A stretch of DNA of 64,000 nucleotides from the NCBI RefSeq assembly GCF_019443125.1, contig NZ_JAHYXK010000001.1:323608-387607 (forward strand), written 5' to 3'. Shown one piece after another: positions 42,528-52,343 of the stretch. A program made the position numbers and the translations under genes. The stretch comes from Pontibacter aydingkolensis (lineage in GTDB: Bacteria > Bacteroidota > Bacteroidia > Cytophagales > Hymenobacteraceae). A model generated the notes under the pieces. It did not search any database. It was not told the origin of the DNA and saw only the letters and a program-made list of their open reading frames with translations. Each line of letters begins with the position of its first letter. Within the stretch, counting starts at the first letter, position 1.

Positions 42528-43514
42528 CTACAAAATAACTTTCTCGCCTTTTATACTTGAAAGTATAATGGCTTTGATATCGGCTATACTTCGTCTTGAT
42601 TTTAAAAGTATGGCCTTGCTTTCAAAATCATGCCGCGATTGCTTTACCAGTTCTGCTGAGCCCATGAACATGGCCAGAGATTTGAGGTAATGCCACCTGA
42701 ACGTGAAAATCCTTACCAATGACTCCGGTATTAGTTGAAGATACCATAACAGGCGCTGAACTCCCTCCAGGTGGATGGCATGCAGAAACATTTTGTTGCG
42801 GTCGTAAATAGTGTTTACGTACTTCTTCTTGCTTTTAGACTTGATAGAGGTAGATACCTGGTGGCGGCAAACACTGTTGTAATCATAGTAGCATTTAAAG
42901 CCCAGGCGCCATGCCCGTAATGACAGTTCGTAGTCCTCTACATAAAAAGGAGAGAAAATCTCGTTAAAGCCGCCTATCAGCAAAAATTTTTCTTTATCGA
43001 TAAACGCATTGGCCCCGGAAAGGTACATTGAGTATAAACCATCCTGCATCTGCTTTTCGTCTTTAAGCAGGTAGTTTCCCGATGTTTTTATCTTACTACC
43101 GTGATAGTATGGAAACTTGGCACCGTCCTGTATTTTATCATCGTCCCAGCCTATAATGCGGCCCATTACGCCAAATGTATCTGGCTTATCAAAGTACTTA
43201 TACTGGCTTGCAAAATAATCAGGCGTTAGCTTTACATCACTGTTCAGGAGCAGTACTTTATCATACTTAGCCGCTTTTATGCCATTGTTAGCCGTAACCG
43301 AGAAGCCGCTATTCACACTGTTGCGCACCAACCGGAACTCAGGATAATGCTGTTGCAGATAGGCTACAGAATCGTCTGTAGAGCAATCATCCACTATTAT
43401 AACCTCAGATGGCTTACCGGCGTTTTGCAGCGCCTCTACCACCGTTGGCAATGTATGCTTGAAAAGATGAACGCCGTTATAGTTGGGAATTACAACAGAT
43501 ATGCCTGTTATCAT
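42528..43514 (-). CDS. family 2 glycosyltransferase
   Basis: GT-A fold enzyme of 328 residues that transfers a sugar from a nucleotide-sugar donor. N-terminal signature VVIPNYNGVHLF, nucleotide-binding IIVDDCSTDDS and the metal-binding LLNSDVKL are clear; the central YLSGANAFIDKEKF and ED-type SPFYVEDYELSLRAW match rhamnosyl/galactofuranosyl-transferase-like GT2 proteins. The C-terminal 60 residues are basic and amphipathic, so it may associate with the membrane. Acceptor unknown. It lies 27 nt after the next glycosyltransferase, likely one unit for surface polysaccharide. Confidence 0.88.
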   Translation of the reverse strand: MITGISVVIPNYNGVHLFKHTLPTVVEALQNAGKPSEVIIVDDCSTDDSVAYLQQHYPEFRLVRNSVNSGFSVTANNGIKAAKYDKVLLLNSDVKLTPDYFASQYKYFDKPDTFGVMGRIIGWDDDKIQDGAKFPYYHGSKIKTSGNYLLKDEKQMQDGLYSMYLSGANAFIDKEKFLLIGGFNEIFSPFYVEDYELSLRAWRLGFKCYYDYNSVCRHQVSTSIKSKSKKKYVNTIYDRNKMFLHAIHLEGVQRLLWYLQLIPESLVRIFTFRWHYLKSLAMFMGSAELVKQSRHDFESKAILLKSRRSIADIKAIILSSIKGEKVIL

Positions 43515-43541
43515 AAGATTTTAAATAAATGCGCTACAGGT

Positions 43542-44315
43542 TTATACTTCGTCAGGTCCGCCAGATTTATGTGCCAGGTATAGTTTGGCGTATTTTAGAA
43601 ATACAGTATAGGCTGACAAACCGGCAATAAAAAAGCCATTAAAACCATCTAAAAAGCCACGCTGCAGAAAATAAGTTCTGAAGAACCGGAATGGAGGTTT
43701 TACAAGTATAGCCAGCACGGATGTTCTTTTACCTCTCAGCCACATTTCCTGCATAGAAATATCTGTATACCTGTTTATCTGGTCAAGGTGCTGTTTTACA
43801 TTGTAGCTGTAGTAGTGGAGCATGTCCCCTTTCAGGTTTTCTATCTTTGCATCTGGTTCAGGTATTACTTTATCATGTGGGTTCTGGCCACCCCAGTGCG
43901 CTTTAGTTCTGTCAAAAAGCCTAAGTTTACGATCCGGGTACCAGCCTGAGTGCTTTATCCATTGCCCTCTGTAGTTAGTCAGGCGGTTTAGTTTATAGCC
44001 ATCAGCTGTCCAGTTGTTCTTTACCTTTAAAACTGATTGCCTGAGTTCTGCTGTAAGCGATTCATCAGCATCCAGGGACAGCACGTGACGATGTGTAGCC
44101 AGGCTGAGGGAGTAGTTTTTCTGGTCTATCATGCTTGTAAACGGCCTCTCTACAAACGTAACACCATAACTCAGGCATATTTCCTTAGTCTTGTCAGTAG
44201 ATAGTGAGTCCACTACTATCACCTCATCAGCAACGCCTTTTACCGATTTAAGGCAACGCTCTATGTTCTGCTCTTCGTTAAAGGTTATAATAGTAACAGA
44301 CAGCTTTACTTGCAT
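43542..44315 (-). CDS. family 2 glycosyltransferase, WaaE/KdtX-like
   Basis: 257-residue GT2 enzyme. It starts MQVKLSVTIITFNEEQNI, followed by VADEVIVVDSLSTDKT and the metal-binding LSLDADESL. The DRTKAHWGGQNPHDKVIP segment and the length are typical of the WaaE/KdtX group that adds glucose to lipopolysaccharide core. A hydrophobic C-terminal stretch (GFFIAGLSAYTVFLKYAKLY) suggests membrane contact. The exact sugar and acceptor cannot be derived. Confidence 0.87.
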   Translation of the reverse strand: MQVKLSVTIITFNEEQNIERCLKSVKGVADEVIVVDSLSTDKTKEICLSYGVTFVERPFTSMIDQKNYSLSLATHRHVLSLDADESLTAELRQSVLKVKNNWTADGYKLNRLTNYRGQWIKHSGWYPDRKLRLFDRTKAHWGGQNPHDKVIPEPDAKIENLKGDMLHYYSYNVKQHLDQINRYTDISMQEMWLRGKRTSVLAILVKPPFRFFRTYFLQRGFLDGFNGFFIAGLSAYTVFLKYAKLYLAHKSGGPDEV

Positions 44316-44483
44316 GGATCGGGATGTACTTAAAATTTCATGAGGTGCAAATATCGCTTTTTTATAGCTAAAAACTTATGTTACAGCAGGTTTAAAAGGT
44401 AACAAAATCACTATTATGTAGTACAATACATATTTGTGCTCTTATTACCTAACTTACTATAGCCGTACGCGTGCTGCCACCCC

Positions 44484-47483
44484 ATGGATAAACGCCCTTT
44501 ATTTGCTGTTGTGCTTATTTGCACGCTTTGGCTGCTGCACAGTACACAGCTTATGGCACAGCAGTATAATTTCCGTAACTGGACATTAGAGCAGGGGCTT
44601 CCTCAATCACAGGTAAACGATATCATTCAGGATCATACCGGACATTTATGGATTGCTACGCGCGGTGGTGTAAGCCGCTTTAACGGAAAACAATTTTATA
44701 CTTACACCAAAGATAGCGGCCTGAGCAGTAATAACGTATCTGCGCTTCACCAGGACAATCAAAATAATATCTGGATAGGCAGCTCTGACCGCGGTCTGAT
44801 GCAATTTGATGGTAACGGGTTTAAAATATACGGTAAGGCACAGGGCCTAACCGCTAATACTATTTACGACATAACTCAGGGTGTTCAGGGAAGCATATGG
44901 GTTGCAACAGAAGCCGGCCTGTTTTACTATATCAACGGCTCATTCTCAAAGTATACCCAACTACCTGCTCAAACTTATACCTCTGTTGTTGTAACGCCAG
45001 ACAGCACCATTTGGGCAGGCAGTCAATCAGATGGTTTGCACCGCGTAACTACAGCAGGTATTCACCATTACACTACAGAAAACAGCGTGTTGCCCAGCAA
45101 CAGGGTAACAACCTTGTATCATCAAAACAACGGAGATCTCTGGATAGGGACAGAAGAAGGGGTGGCAAGATTTACTGATAGTTCTTTGCGCCATTTCAGA
45201 ATCCCTATAAACCGGCCCGATATGGTAGTATCGTCTTTTTTGCACGACACGTATGGCAACCTATGGATAGGGCTTAAACAAAATGGCCTGATAAAGTATG
45301 ATGGAAAGAGGTACACCTATTTTGGCAGGCTGAATGGATTAAGGTCAAAGCGAATTAACACGCTTGCAGCCGATATGGAGGGCAACATCTGGATAGGCAC
45401 CAACGGATACGGCATGCAACAATTTACATCGCCGTGGTTTGTACATTATTTTGACTTTACTGAACTAAGTGAACCCCGTATCACGGCCCTGACCAAAGAT
45501 AGCAAAGGCCGTGTATGGTTAGGCACCGACGAAGGCACAACTGCATACATGGAGGGCGGAAGGTTAAACTGGAATTTTAAGCCGCCCTGGCCGGAAGGCA
45601 CTACAGTACACCGCATAACTTTGCTCGACGACAGGTCCAGTTGGGTAGCCACCAGCATAGGTGCATGGCATATTACTCCATCCGGCACCGCACATTATAC
45701 CGTTAAAAACGGCCTGCCTGCCAACGAGGTATTTCAGTGCATGCCTGATGATAACGGTAACATCTGGATAGCAACCGCGAACGGTTTAGTATGCTACGCT
45801 AAAGGCAAGTTTAAGAAGTATGAGTTGCCAGGGGTGCTATCTGCCGGCAGAATCTATCATATGCACCGGGATATTAAAAACCGGGTATGGATCGCTGCAT
45901 CCAGCGGCGTGTATAAACTCGAGAATGGCAATATTGTAAAAGCACCTGAGTTGGAGCAGTTCCAACTGGAAGAAGTAACCTCTATTGCTGAAGACAAGTA
46001 TGGCGTTTTATACTTTGGGGGCTTTAATTACGGCATTGCTGTGCTAAACGAAGAATGGGACAGCCCAAAACTTTTCACAAAGAACGAAGGATTGCCCAAC
46101 GAAGGTATAAAAGGCCTGTTTGTAGACCAAAATGACAATTTGTGGGTAGGTACTAGCCGCAACATCTTAAAACTGCTACTGCCTCAGCTGCGCCAACACC
46201 AGAAACTTAGCTACAGGAGCTACTCCGGCGCAAACGGCTTCAGGGGAATAGAAATAAGCCATAACGCCATTGCGCAAACCCCTGACGGCAGCATTTGGTT
46301 TGGCACAACTAAAGGCCTGACTAAATATGAGCCTACCCTTGACCGGCGGAATAAAGTATACCCTGCTGTAGCCCTTAACAGGATCATGCTGTATCAGAAA
46401 CCTACTAACTGGCAGCAGTTGGGCTACACACAGGATTCACTAACAAACCTGCCTATTGATTTGCGGCTGCCACATACCCAAAACCACCTAACCTTCGACT
46501 TTCATGCTATCTGCCTCTCGGGGCCTGAGCAGGTAAAGTATAAGTATCGGCTAATGGGGTATCAGGACCAGTGGTCAGCGGCAACAGACCAGTCTTATGC
46601 CACTTACCCTAATCTTTCTCCAGGCAACTACAAGTTTGAGTTGCTTGCACAGAACAACGATGGCTACTGGACACCCAAGCCTTTAACCTATACTTTTTCG
46701 ATCGTTCCTCCTATCTGGCGCAGGGAGTGGTTCATTGGTGTGTTGCTACTGGTTATAGCAGGGGCTGTACTTAGTATAGTAAAGTTACGAGAGCGGAGCC
46801 TTGTAAAAATGAATACCCTGCTAGAGATGCGTGTAAACCACCGTACCCGGTTGCTGGAGCGTAAAAACCGCGAAAAAGAAATGCTCCTGCAGGAAATTCA
46901 TCACAGGGTAAAAAACAACCTGCAGATCGTGATCAGTATGCTGAACCTGCAGGCCCGCCATGTACAAGACCCACAGGCAACCGATGTAATGCGTGCCCTC
47001 AAAAGCAGAGTTCGCTCTATGGCTATATTGCACGAACGCCTTTACCGCCACGACGATCTCGGGGAAATAGACCTGGAAGACTACTTTAGGGGAATTTGCG
47101 AAAGCCTTTACGAAGCCTATGGCGCAACAGAGAAGCAAATACACCTAGAACTTAGGGTGCCCTCTATTAAAGTAGACATAGATACGGCAATTACATTGGG
47201 ATTGATTGTAAATGAACTCGTTTCCAACTCTTTAAAGTATGCATTTCCAGATTTTGAATTTAAAGGCCTGTTGCGCATTGTTTTAGAGCCACAGCAGAAC
47301 GGCCGTTACATTTTAACCGTAAGCGATAACGGAAGGGGCTTACCTCTTGACTTCGACCAAAAGATGAAACATTCATTTGGTTTGCAATTAGTGTCCTCAC
47401 TTAGTAAAAAGGTTAATGGGAAAATACATTTTATTAACAACAATGGCACTAAATCAATATTGTATTTTGTTTTACCATCCTAA
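44484..47483 (+). CDS. beta-propeller sensor histidine kinase, HisKA_2 type
   Basis: 999-residue sensor. Signal peptide 1-25 (cut after LMA); periplasmic two-component propeller repeats (recurring GxIWIGT/GNIWIAT strands) over about 30-640; Y_Y_Y domain about 684-740; one membrane segment about 749-766; then a HisKA_2 domain with EIHHRVKNNLQIVISML (phospho-acceptor His near 807) and an ATPase domain (NELVSNSLKYAF near 910, DNGRGLPL near 948). Unlike the usual Bacteroidota hybrid systems it has no receiver or AraC domain. The response regulator 29 nt downstream is its probable partner. Ligand unknown. Confidence 0.92.
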   Translation: MDKRPLFAVVLICTLWLLHSTQLMAQQYNFRNWTLEQGLPQSQVNDIIQDHTGHLWIATRGGVSRFNGKQFYTYTKDSGLSSNNVSALHQDNQNNIWIGSSDRGLMQFDGNGFKIYGKAQGLTANTIYDITQGVQGSIWVATEAGLFYYINGSFSKYTQLPAQTYTSVVVTPDSTIWAGSQSDGLHRVTTAGIHHYTTENSVLPSNRVTTLYHQNNGDLWIGTEEGVARFTDSSLRHFRIPINRPDMVVSSFLHDTYGNLWIGLKQNGLIKYDGKRYTYFGRLNGLRSKRINTLAADMEGNIWIGTNGYGMQQFTSPWFVHYFDFTELSEPRITALTKDSKGRVWLGTDEGTTAYMEGGRLNWNFKPPWPEGTTVHRITLLDDRSSWVATSIGAWHITPSGTAHYTVKNGLPANEVFQCMPDDNGNIWIATANGLVCYAKGKFKKYELPGVLSAGRIYHMHRDIKNRVWIAASSGVYKLENGNIVKAPELEQFQLEEVTSIAEDKYGVLYFGGFNYGIAVLNEEWDSPKLFTKNEGLPNEGIKGLFVDQNDNLWVGTSRNILKLLLPQLRQHQKLSYRSYSGANGFRGIEISHNAIAQTPDGSIWFGTTKGLTKYEPTLDRRNKVYPAVALNRIMLYQKPTNWQQLGYTQDSLTNLPIDLRLPHTQNHLTFDFHAICLSGPEQVKYKYRLMGYQDQWSAATDQSYATYPNLSPGNYKFELLAQNNDGYWTPKPLTYTFSIVPPIWRREWFIGVLLLVIAGAVLSIVKLRERSLVKMNTLLEMRVNHRTRLLERKNREKEMLLQEIHHRVKNNLQIVISMLNLQARHVQDPQATDVMRALKSRVRSMAILHERLYRHDDLGEIDLEDYFRGICESLYEAYGATEKQIHLELRVPSIKVDIDTAITLGLIVNELVSNSLKYAFPDFEFKGLLRIVLEPQQNGRYILTVSDNGRGLPLDFDQKMKHSFGLQLVSSLSKKVNGKIHFINNNGTKSILYFVLPS

Positions 47484-47512
47484 TTCTTTTTTTTTCGTAA
47501 GAACCTAAAGCT

Positions 47513-48259
47513 ATGACAAAACCCAAAATTCTTATATCAGAAGACGAAGTCATAATTGCGGAGGATCTTGCAGCGAGCCTGGAAGAACTAGGCTATACTA
47601 CATGCGCAATAGACTCAGGACAGGACACAATTGACAGAATCCGGGAAACACAGCCGGATCTGGTGCTGTTGGACATTAATTTAGGAGGCGACCAGGATGG
47701 TGTGGACATCGGACATAGAATAAGGCAAGAGTTTGATATACCGTTTATTTACCTGACAGCCTATGCCGACCATGCTACCATAGACAGAGCCAAGAAAACA
47801 GAGCCTGATGGTTTCCTTGTAAAGCCTTTTGATGAAAAGAGCCTGCGATCTGCCATTGAAATAGCGCTGTATAAACACGACAGCGGACACCGCGAGGATA
47901 GAGAAGTAAACGGCTCGCCGGCAAGCACAAAGGAACAGGAAGTAGCAGCTGACTATATTTTTGTAAAGGTAAAGCACCGCATTATTAAAGTGCATTACAG
48001 CGAAATTATTTGGGTAGAAGCCTACGATAACTACTCTTTTATTGTAACCGCCGACCAAAAGTATCTTGTAAGCTCTACCTTAAAAGATATGGAGAGCAAA
48101 CTTCCGCAACAGAACTTTGTGCGTGTGCACAGGTCATACATTGCCAACCTTGATAAGATAGAGGCTTTGGAAGAAAACTCTGTTGTATTTGCGAAAGGTG
48201 ATGTACCAATCGGTAAATCTTATAAAAAAACCCTGATGTCCAGGTTCAATATCATATGA
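47513..48259 (+). CDS. LytTR-family response regulator
   Basis: 248-residue transcription regulator. Receiver domain residues 1-125 with acidic pair E10-D11, phospho-acceptor D54 (LVLLDINLGG) and the conserved lysine in FLVKPFDEKS. After a short linker (EDREVNGSPAS) a LytTR DNA-binding domain occupies about 145-248 (IIWVEAYDNYSFIVT; FVRVHRSYIANLDKIE). It is encoded 29 nt after the propeller kinase and should be phosphorylated by it. Targets are unknown. Confidence 0.92.
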   Translation: MTKPKILISEDEVIIAEDLAASLEELGYTTCAIDSGQDTIDRIRETQPDLVLLDINLGGDQDGVDIGHRIRQEFDIPFIYLTAYADHATIDRAKKTEPDGFLVKPFDEKSLRSAIEIALYKHDSGHREDREVNGSPASTKEQEVAADYIFVKVKHRIIKVHYSEIIWVEAYDNYSFIVTADQKYLVSSTLKDMESKLPQQNFVRVHRSYIANLDKIEALEENSVVFAKGDVPIGKSYKKTLMSRFNII

Positions 48260-48296
48260 AACGATAGTTACTAATCTATATCTCATTATAAAAACA

Positions 48297-48333
48297 AAAG
48301 AGCCGGTACAGCAAACTGCACCGGCTCTTTTTA
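48297..48333. terminator. bidirectional terminator, regulator/ahcY
   Basis: 11-bp arms 48297-48307 and 48320-48330 (AAAGAGCCGGT/ACCGGCTCTTT) with A-rich and T-rich flanks, between two converging genes. It can serve both strands. Confidence 0.8.
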
Positions 48334-48348
48334 TACTTTAAACACTAA

Positions 48349-49656
48349 TTAGTATCTGTAGTACTCTGGCTTGTATGGGCCTTCTACTTCCACGCCAATA
48401 TAACGCGCCTGGTCAGGAGACAACTCATCCAGCACAACACCAATTTTAGCAAGGTGCAGGCGGGCTACTTTCTCATCAAGGTGCTTAGGCAAAGTATAAA
48501 CTTTGTTTTCGTAAGCATCAGCGTTTGTCCAAAGCTCCAACTGAGCAAGCGTTTGGTTAGAGAAAGAGTTAGACATCACAAAAGATGGGTGACCGGTAGC
48601 GCAACCAAGGTTTACTAAACGGCCTTCAGCCAGAACGATAATATCGTTACCCTCTACGTTGTACATATCTACCTGAGGCTTGATAACATCTTTTGTATGA
48701 CCGTAGCTCTTGTTTAACCATGCCATATCAATTTCGTTATCGAAGTGGCCGATGTTACAAACGATGGTCTTGTCTTTCATTAAACGGAAGTGCTCTTCTG
48801 CAATAATGTCTTTGTTACCTGTAGCAGTTACCACAATATCAGCTTCTTTTACGGCATCAACCATTTTCTTAACAGCAAAGCCGTCCATAGCAGCTTGCAA
48901 TGCACAGATCGGATCGATTTCAGTAACGATTACACGGGCACCTGCACCTCTAAGCGAAGCGGCAGAACCTTTGCCAACATCACCGTAACCAGCAACAACA
49001 GCTACTTTACCAGCCATCATCACATCTGTAGCACGACGGATCGCATCTACCAGAGACTCTTTACAGCCATACTTGTTGTCAAACTTAGACTTGGTAACAG
49101 AGTCGTTTACGTTAATAGCAGGCATTACCAGCGTGCCGTTCTTCATACGCTCGTACAGGCGGTGAACACCAGTAGTTGTTTCTTCAGACAGACCTTTGAT
49201 GCCTGCAGCAAGCTCAGGATAGTTATCGAATACCATGTTGGTAAGGTCGCCACCATCATCCAGGATCATGTTAAGCGGCTTGCGGTCTTCTCCGAAGAAT
49301 AAAGTCTGCTCAATACACCAGTCAAACTCCTCGGCAGTCATACCTTTCCATGCATAAACAGAAATACCTGCAGCAGCAATGGCCGCGGCAGCGTGATCCT
49401 GCGTTGAGAAAATGTTGCATGACGACCAGGTAACCTCAGCACCCAGTTCTACCAGCGTCTCGATCAGAACCGCTGTCTGGATAGTCATGTGGAGGCAGCC
49501 TGCAATGCGCGCACCGGCAAGTGGCTTGCTTGGGCCGTATTCTTCACGAATAGCCATCAAACCAGGCATTTCTGCCTCAGCTAATCTAATTTCTTTACGT
49601 CCCCACTCTGCAAGCGAGATGTCTTTTACTTTGTACTTAAGCTGTGTATCAATCAT
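48349..49656 (-). CDS. ahcY: adenosylhomocysteinase
   Basis: Reversibly splits S-adenosylhomocysteine into adenosine and homocysteine, clearing the inhibitor produced by methyltransferases. 435 residues from the ATG at 49656 ([15 protein letters not shown]). NAD-binding [18 protein letters not shown], the catalytic region [19 protein letters not shown] and the C-terminal KPEYYRY that reaches the neighbouring subunit's cofactor are intact. It stands alone, with terminators on both sides. No SAH riboswitch is recognisable in the 100 nt upstream. Confidence 0.97.
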   Translation of the reverse strand: MIDTQLKYKVKDISLAEWGRKEIRLAEAEMPGLMAIREEYGPSKPLAGARIAGCLHMTIQTAVLIETLVELGAEVTWSSCNIFSTQDHAAAAIAAAGISVYAWKGMTAEEFDWCIEQTLFFGEDRKPLNMILDDGGDLTNMVFDNYPELAAGIKGLSEETTTGVHRLYERMKNGTLVMPAINVNDSVTKSKFDNKYGCKESLVDAIRRATDVMMAGKVAVVAGYGDVGKGSAASLRGAGARVIVTEIDPICALQAAMDGFAVKKMVDAVKEADIVVTATGNKDIIAEEHFRLMKDKTIVCNIGHFDNEIDMAWLNKSYGHTKDVIKPQVDMYNVEGNDIIVLAEGRLVNLGCATGHPSFVMSNSFSNQTLAQLELWTNADAYENKVYTLPKHLDEKVARLHLAKIGVVLDELSPDQARYIGVEVEGPYKPEYYRY

Positions 49657-49749
49657 TATCAAGTTTTTTCAGATAAAACACAAAATTACATATTTTGTTG
49701 CGCAAGTTCAACTATACTTTGCCAAAGCACACTGATATCCATTTAAATA

Positions 49750-49790
49750 ACATAAAAATAACAGCGCCTGCTGTTAGGCAGGCGCTGTTA
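49750..49790 (-). terminator. terminator after the DUF4397 gene
   Basis: Perfect 13-bp arms 49759-49771 and 49778-49790 (TAACAGCGCCTGC/GCAGGCGCTGTTA), followed on the minus strand by a TTTTTATG tail. Confidence 0.85.
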
Positions 49791-49814
49791 TAGTAGTCTT
49801 CTTCACAGGCAAGG

Positions 49815-50507
49815 TTAGTTGTTTATAATCACTTCGGCGCCTAACGTATTGTTATTATTGGCTGGCGGTGTAAGAAAACCTTTAGCGAATATAGTGTAAA
49901 TAACGCCACTACTGAGCTGCACCAGAGGCGTTAGAACTGCTGTTGTGGAGCCTGAAGGCCTTACCTCCAGCGTATAAGTACCGGCAGTAACAGGCGTAAA
50001 TGCAGTGCTTCCTTTAAAGGCGATATTAGAAAAAAGAACAGGGCCATTTTGAACTGCGATGTCAACAGCTGGCGCATCGGGCGACAAGTGCACAAAACGA
50101 ACGTGCGCCATATTGGATGCAGGCTCGGTCAGGTCGTCCTCTAAAACTAGGGCTTCTATGTTGCTAACTGTATTTATAGCAAATACACTGTATGCCTGGT
50201 CTTCTTCCAGTGGCACGTTTGCATTAATAACCGCACTTCCTACACCGGCACCAGCAGGAGTTACTTTAAAATTACGGGTACCCTCTTCAACATCTAAATA
50301 ACCAGTATTGCCCGGATAGTTAAGTGCTGAGGTATTTACTTTGGCATCATCTACATACAAATCTACGGCTGGCGCATCTGGTGAAGCATGTATTACCATT
50401 ACCTGTGCGTTATCTTCGAGCAAATCCAAATCATCGTCGTCGTCGCAGGCAGCTAAAAACATAGTAGGCAAAATTGCTAGCAATAATATTCTTAGGTTCT
50501 TTTTCAT
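49815..50507 (-). CDS. DUF4397 lipoprotein
   Basis: 230 residues from the ATG at 50507. Lipoprotein signal peptide ending LAAC, followed by a run of aspartates (CDDDDDLDLLED), a pattern typical of Bacteroidota surface lipoproteins. Two tandem copies of the DUF4397 beta-domain start at VIHASPDAPAVDLYV and VHLSPDAPAVDIAV. The domain's function is not known; it is probably an envelope protein. Single-gene unit with its own terminator. Confidence 0.88.
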   Translation of the reverse strand: MKKNLRILLLAILPTMFLAACDDDDDLDLLEDNAQVMVIHASPDAPAVDLYVDDAKVNTSALNYPGNTGYLDVEEGTRNFKVTPAGAGVGSAVINANVPLEEDQAYSVFAINTVSNIEALVLEDDLTEPASNMAHVRFVHLSPDAPAVDIAVQNGPVLFSNIAFKGSTAFTPVTAGTYTLEVRPSGSTTAVLTPLVQLSSGVIYTIFAKGFLTPPANNNNTLGAEVIINN

Positions 50508-50707
50508 AGCATTCAACTTTATCTGATTAAACATTTAAGTCACTTACTTTCATAAGAACCATAACCCCGTAGTTTTGTTTATTGTTTTAACTAAAAAGAT
50601 AAACAATATTCTAATGCTATTTCACCCCTGCTGTTTAAAAGCATTTTCTACTCATCCTAGCTTTGTAGCATAAGTCTGGTCTGTGCATAACTAAAAGTAT
50701 AAATCCG

Positions 50708-50715
50708 TACCTTTG
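50708..50715 (+). promoter_or_regulatory. candidate -7 box for the methyltransferase gene
   Basis: TACCTTTG fits TAnnTTTG, 33 nt before the ATG at 50748. The region about 20 nt upstream has TGTG rather than TTTG. Confidence 0.5.
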
Positions 50716-50747
50716 GACTTGCCTGGATTTACACATAAAAACCCGGA

Positions 50748-51935
50748 ATGCGCTTATTTACACCAGAAGAAAAGCAATTTATACAGGAGCACCAGCACCA
50801 CGATCCGGCTGCACTCATGCTGCAGGCAAAGCGTTTCCCTCATTTGCCTGTGCTGGAGTTAGTACAGCAGATACAGGCCAGGCAAAAAGCTGCAAATAAG
50901 CTACCTACTTGGACCAAAAATCCCGATGTAGTGTTTCCGGTTACCCTTTCTGTAGAACAAAGTTCTTCTGAGACCACGGCTGCTTTTAAAGCTTTTGTTG
51001 TTAAAGGCTATGCACTTATAGACCTGACCGGTGGGTTTGGAGTAGACAGTTTATACTTTGCTAAATGCTTTAAGCAGGTAATGCACCTGGAGCAGAACAA
51101 AGAACTGCAGCAAATTGCGGCGCATAACTTTAAGCTGCTTGGCGCTGATAACATCCAAAGTATACATACAACTGCCGAGGATTTTTTAAACGCCTATACA
51201 GGCCATGCAGACGTTATTTACCTGGATCCCGCACGCCGAGGTAACCGCGAAGAAAAACTGCACCTGTTACAGGACTGCGAACCAGATGTACTGCACTTGC
51301 TACCCTTGTTACTACAAAAAGCAAAAACCGTATTGCTAAAAACATCTCCTATGCTGGACATAGACCAGGCTTTGGAGGAACTTAGGTATGTGAGCAAGGT
51401 ATGGGTGGTGGCTGTGCAGAACGAGGTGAAAGAGGTTTTATACTTACTACAGCCTGATGCCCCGGTGCCAACAGAAGTGCCCCTTACAGCAGTAAACATT
51501 TTACAACAGGAAGCCACGCAAAGTATAACTTTTACCCGCACCGCTGAGGAGGCCGCCACTCCGCATTACACAGACCCGCAACAATTTGTGTATGAGCCCA
51601 ATGCAGCCATACTTAAAGCAGGCGCTTTCAGGTTTTTAGGCCAGCAGTATAACCTTAGCAAACTGCACCCTAACAGCCACCTTTATACTTCTGCTACACT
51701 TGTGCCCGATTTTCCGGGGCGTAGCTTCAGGTGTATAGCTGTTAGCCGCTACAACAAAAAGGAGTTATTACGCTACTTACCGGCTAAAAAAGCAAACATC
51801 ACAGTCCGCAATTTCCCGGAGCCGGTTGCTGAAATCCGGCGCAAAACAGGCATAAAAGAGGGCGGTGATATTTACCTTTTCTTTACCACCGATATGCACC
51901 AGAAACCGGTGGCCCTGGTTTGCCAAAAGGCATAG
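50748..51935 (+). CDS. class I SAM-dependent methyltransferase with THUMP-like domain
   Basis: 395 residues. A helical N-terminal domain (residues 1-80) precedes a Rossmann methyltransferase core: SAM-binding IDLTGGFGVDSLYFA at about 91-105, acidic MHLEQNKEL, and YLDPARR at about 158-164. The C-terminal third resembles the THUMP-like domain of the Porphyromonas PG_1098 group (NYNKKELLRY-like RYNKKELLRY; GDIYLFFTT). The architecture suggests an RNA substrate, but none is established. The gene stands alone and is followed by a weak hairpin. Confidence 0.82.
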   Translation: MRLFTPEEKQFIQEHQHHDPAALMLQAKRFPHLPVLELVQQIQARQKAANKLPTWTKNPDVVFPVTLSVEQSSSETTAAFKAFVVKGYALIDLTGGFGVDSLYFAKCFKQVMHLEQNKELQQIAAHNFKLLGADNIQSIHTTAEDFLNAYTGHADVIYLDPARRGNREEKLHLLQDCEPDVLHLLPLLLQKAKTVLLKTSPMLDIDQALEELRYVSKVWVVAVQNEVKEVLYLLQPDAPVPTEVPLTAVNILQQEATQSITFTRTAEEAATPHYTDPQQFVYEPNAAILKAGAFRFLGQQYNLSKLHPNSHLYTSATLVPDFPGRSFRCIAVSRYNKKELLRYLPAKKANITVRNFPEPVAEIRRKTGIKEGGDIYLFFTTDMHQKPVALVCQKA

Positions 51936-51988
51936 TTCGCGTATATTTTCCTGAACAACACATTCTTAGCTTCGTACACTAGTTGGTG

Positions 51989-52022
51989 GGCCGGCAATTT
52001 GTCGGGCCTTTGTTTTATTTTA
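51989..52022 (+). terminator. weak terminator after the methyltransferase gene
   Basis: GGCC arms around ggcaatttgtcg (51991-52010) can pair over 4 bp plus internal pairs, followed by TTTGTTTTATTTT. The stem is short, so confidence is limited. Confidence 0.4.
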
Positions 52023-52032
52023 CCAGCTTACT

Positions 52033-52278
52033 ATGAAGACAGAAAAAATCACCAATCAAAACAAACTGACACAAGACACAAACAACTCATCTCGCAGCTT
52101 ACAGTCCGGCTTGGGTAACCAGCAAAAACAGAGCTCGCAAAGCAGTATACCAACATCAAAAGCCAACAGTACATCTAATATTAGCAGTGGCCCGGGCCGA
52201 GGTTGGCACGGCGACGCAAAAGGGCATGCCAGAGCCGGCAGCCAGAGCCACAAACGCACAGGCAAGCGTCATTCATAA
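52033..52278 (+). CDS. small hydrophilic protein, unknown function (1 of 3)
   Basis: 81 residues rich in Ser, Gln, Asn, Lys and Gly, with no cysteine, no signal peptide and no hydrophobic segment; predicted fully disordered. The C-terminal part GRGWHGDAKGHARAGSQ is basic. It is the first of three small same-strand genes with similar composition, and the GxGW motif recurs in the next one. I do not recognise the family. It could be a stress or DNA/RNA-associated protein, which is speculation. Confidence 0.6.
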   Translation: MKTEKITNQNKLTQDTNNSSRSLQSGLGNQQKQSSQSSIPTSKANSTSNISSGPGRGWHGDAKGHARAGSQSHKRTGKRHS

Positions 52279-52343
52279 CTAAAACAGAAATACCAAGCTG
52301 GGCACATAGCCTGATACATGTTTCACTATAATTGAAAACAACA

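Noticed and set aside
42421..42690. 89-codon plus-strand open frame upstream of the sigma factor
   Set aside because: More than half is antisense to the glycosyltransferase gene and the protein has no recognisable family; it is most likely a shadow frame.
48790..49302. 170-codon plus-strand open frame
   Set aside because: Lies fully antisense to ahcY; length follows from the codon structure of a conserved gene.
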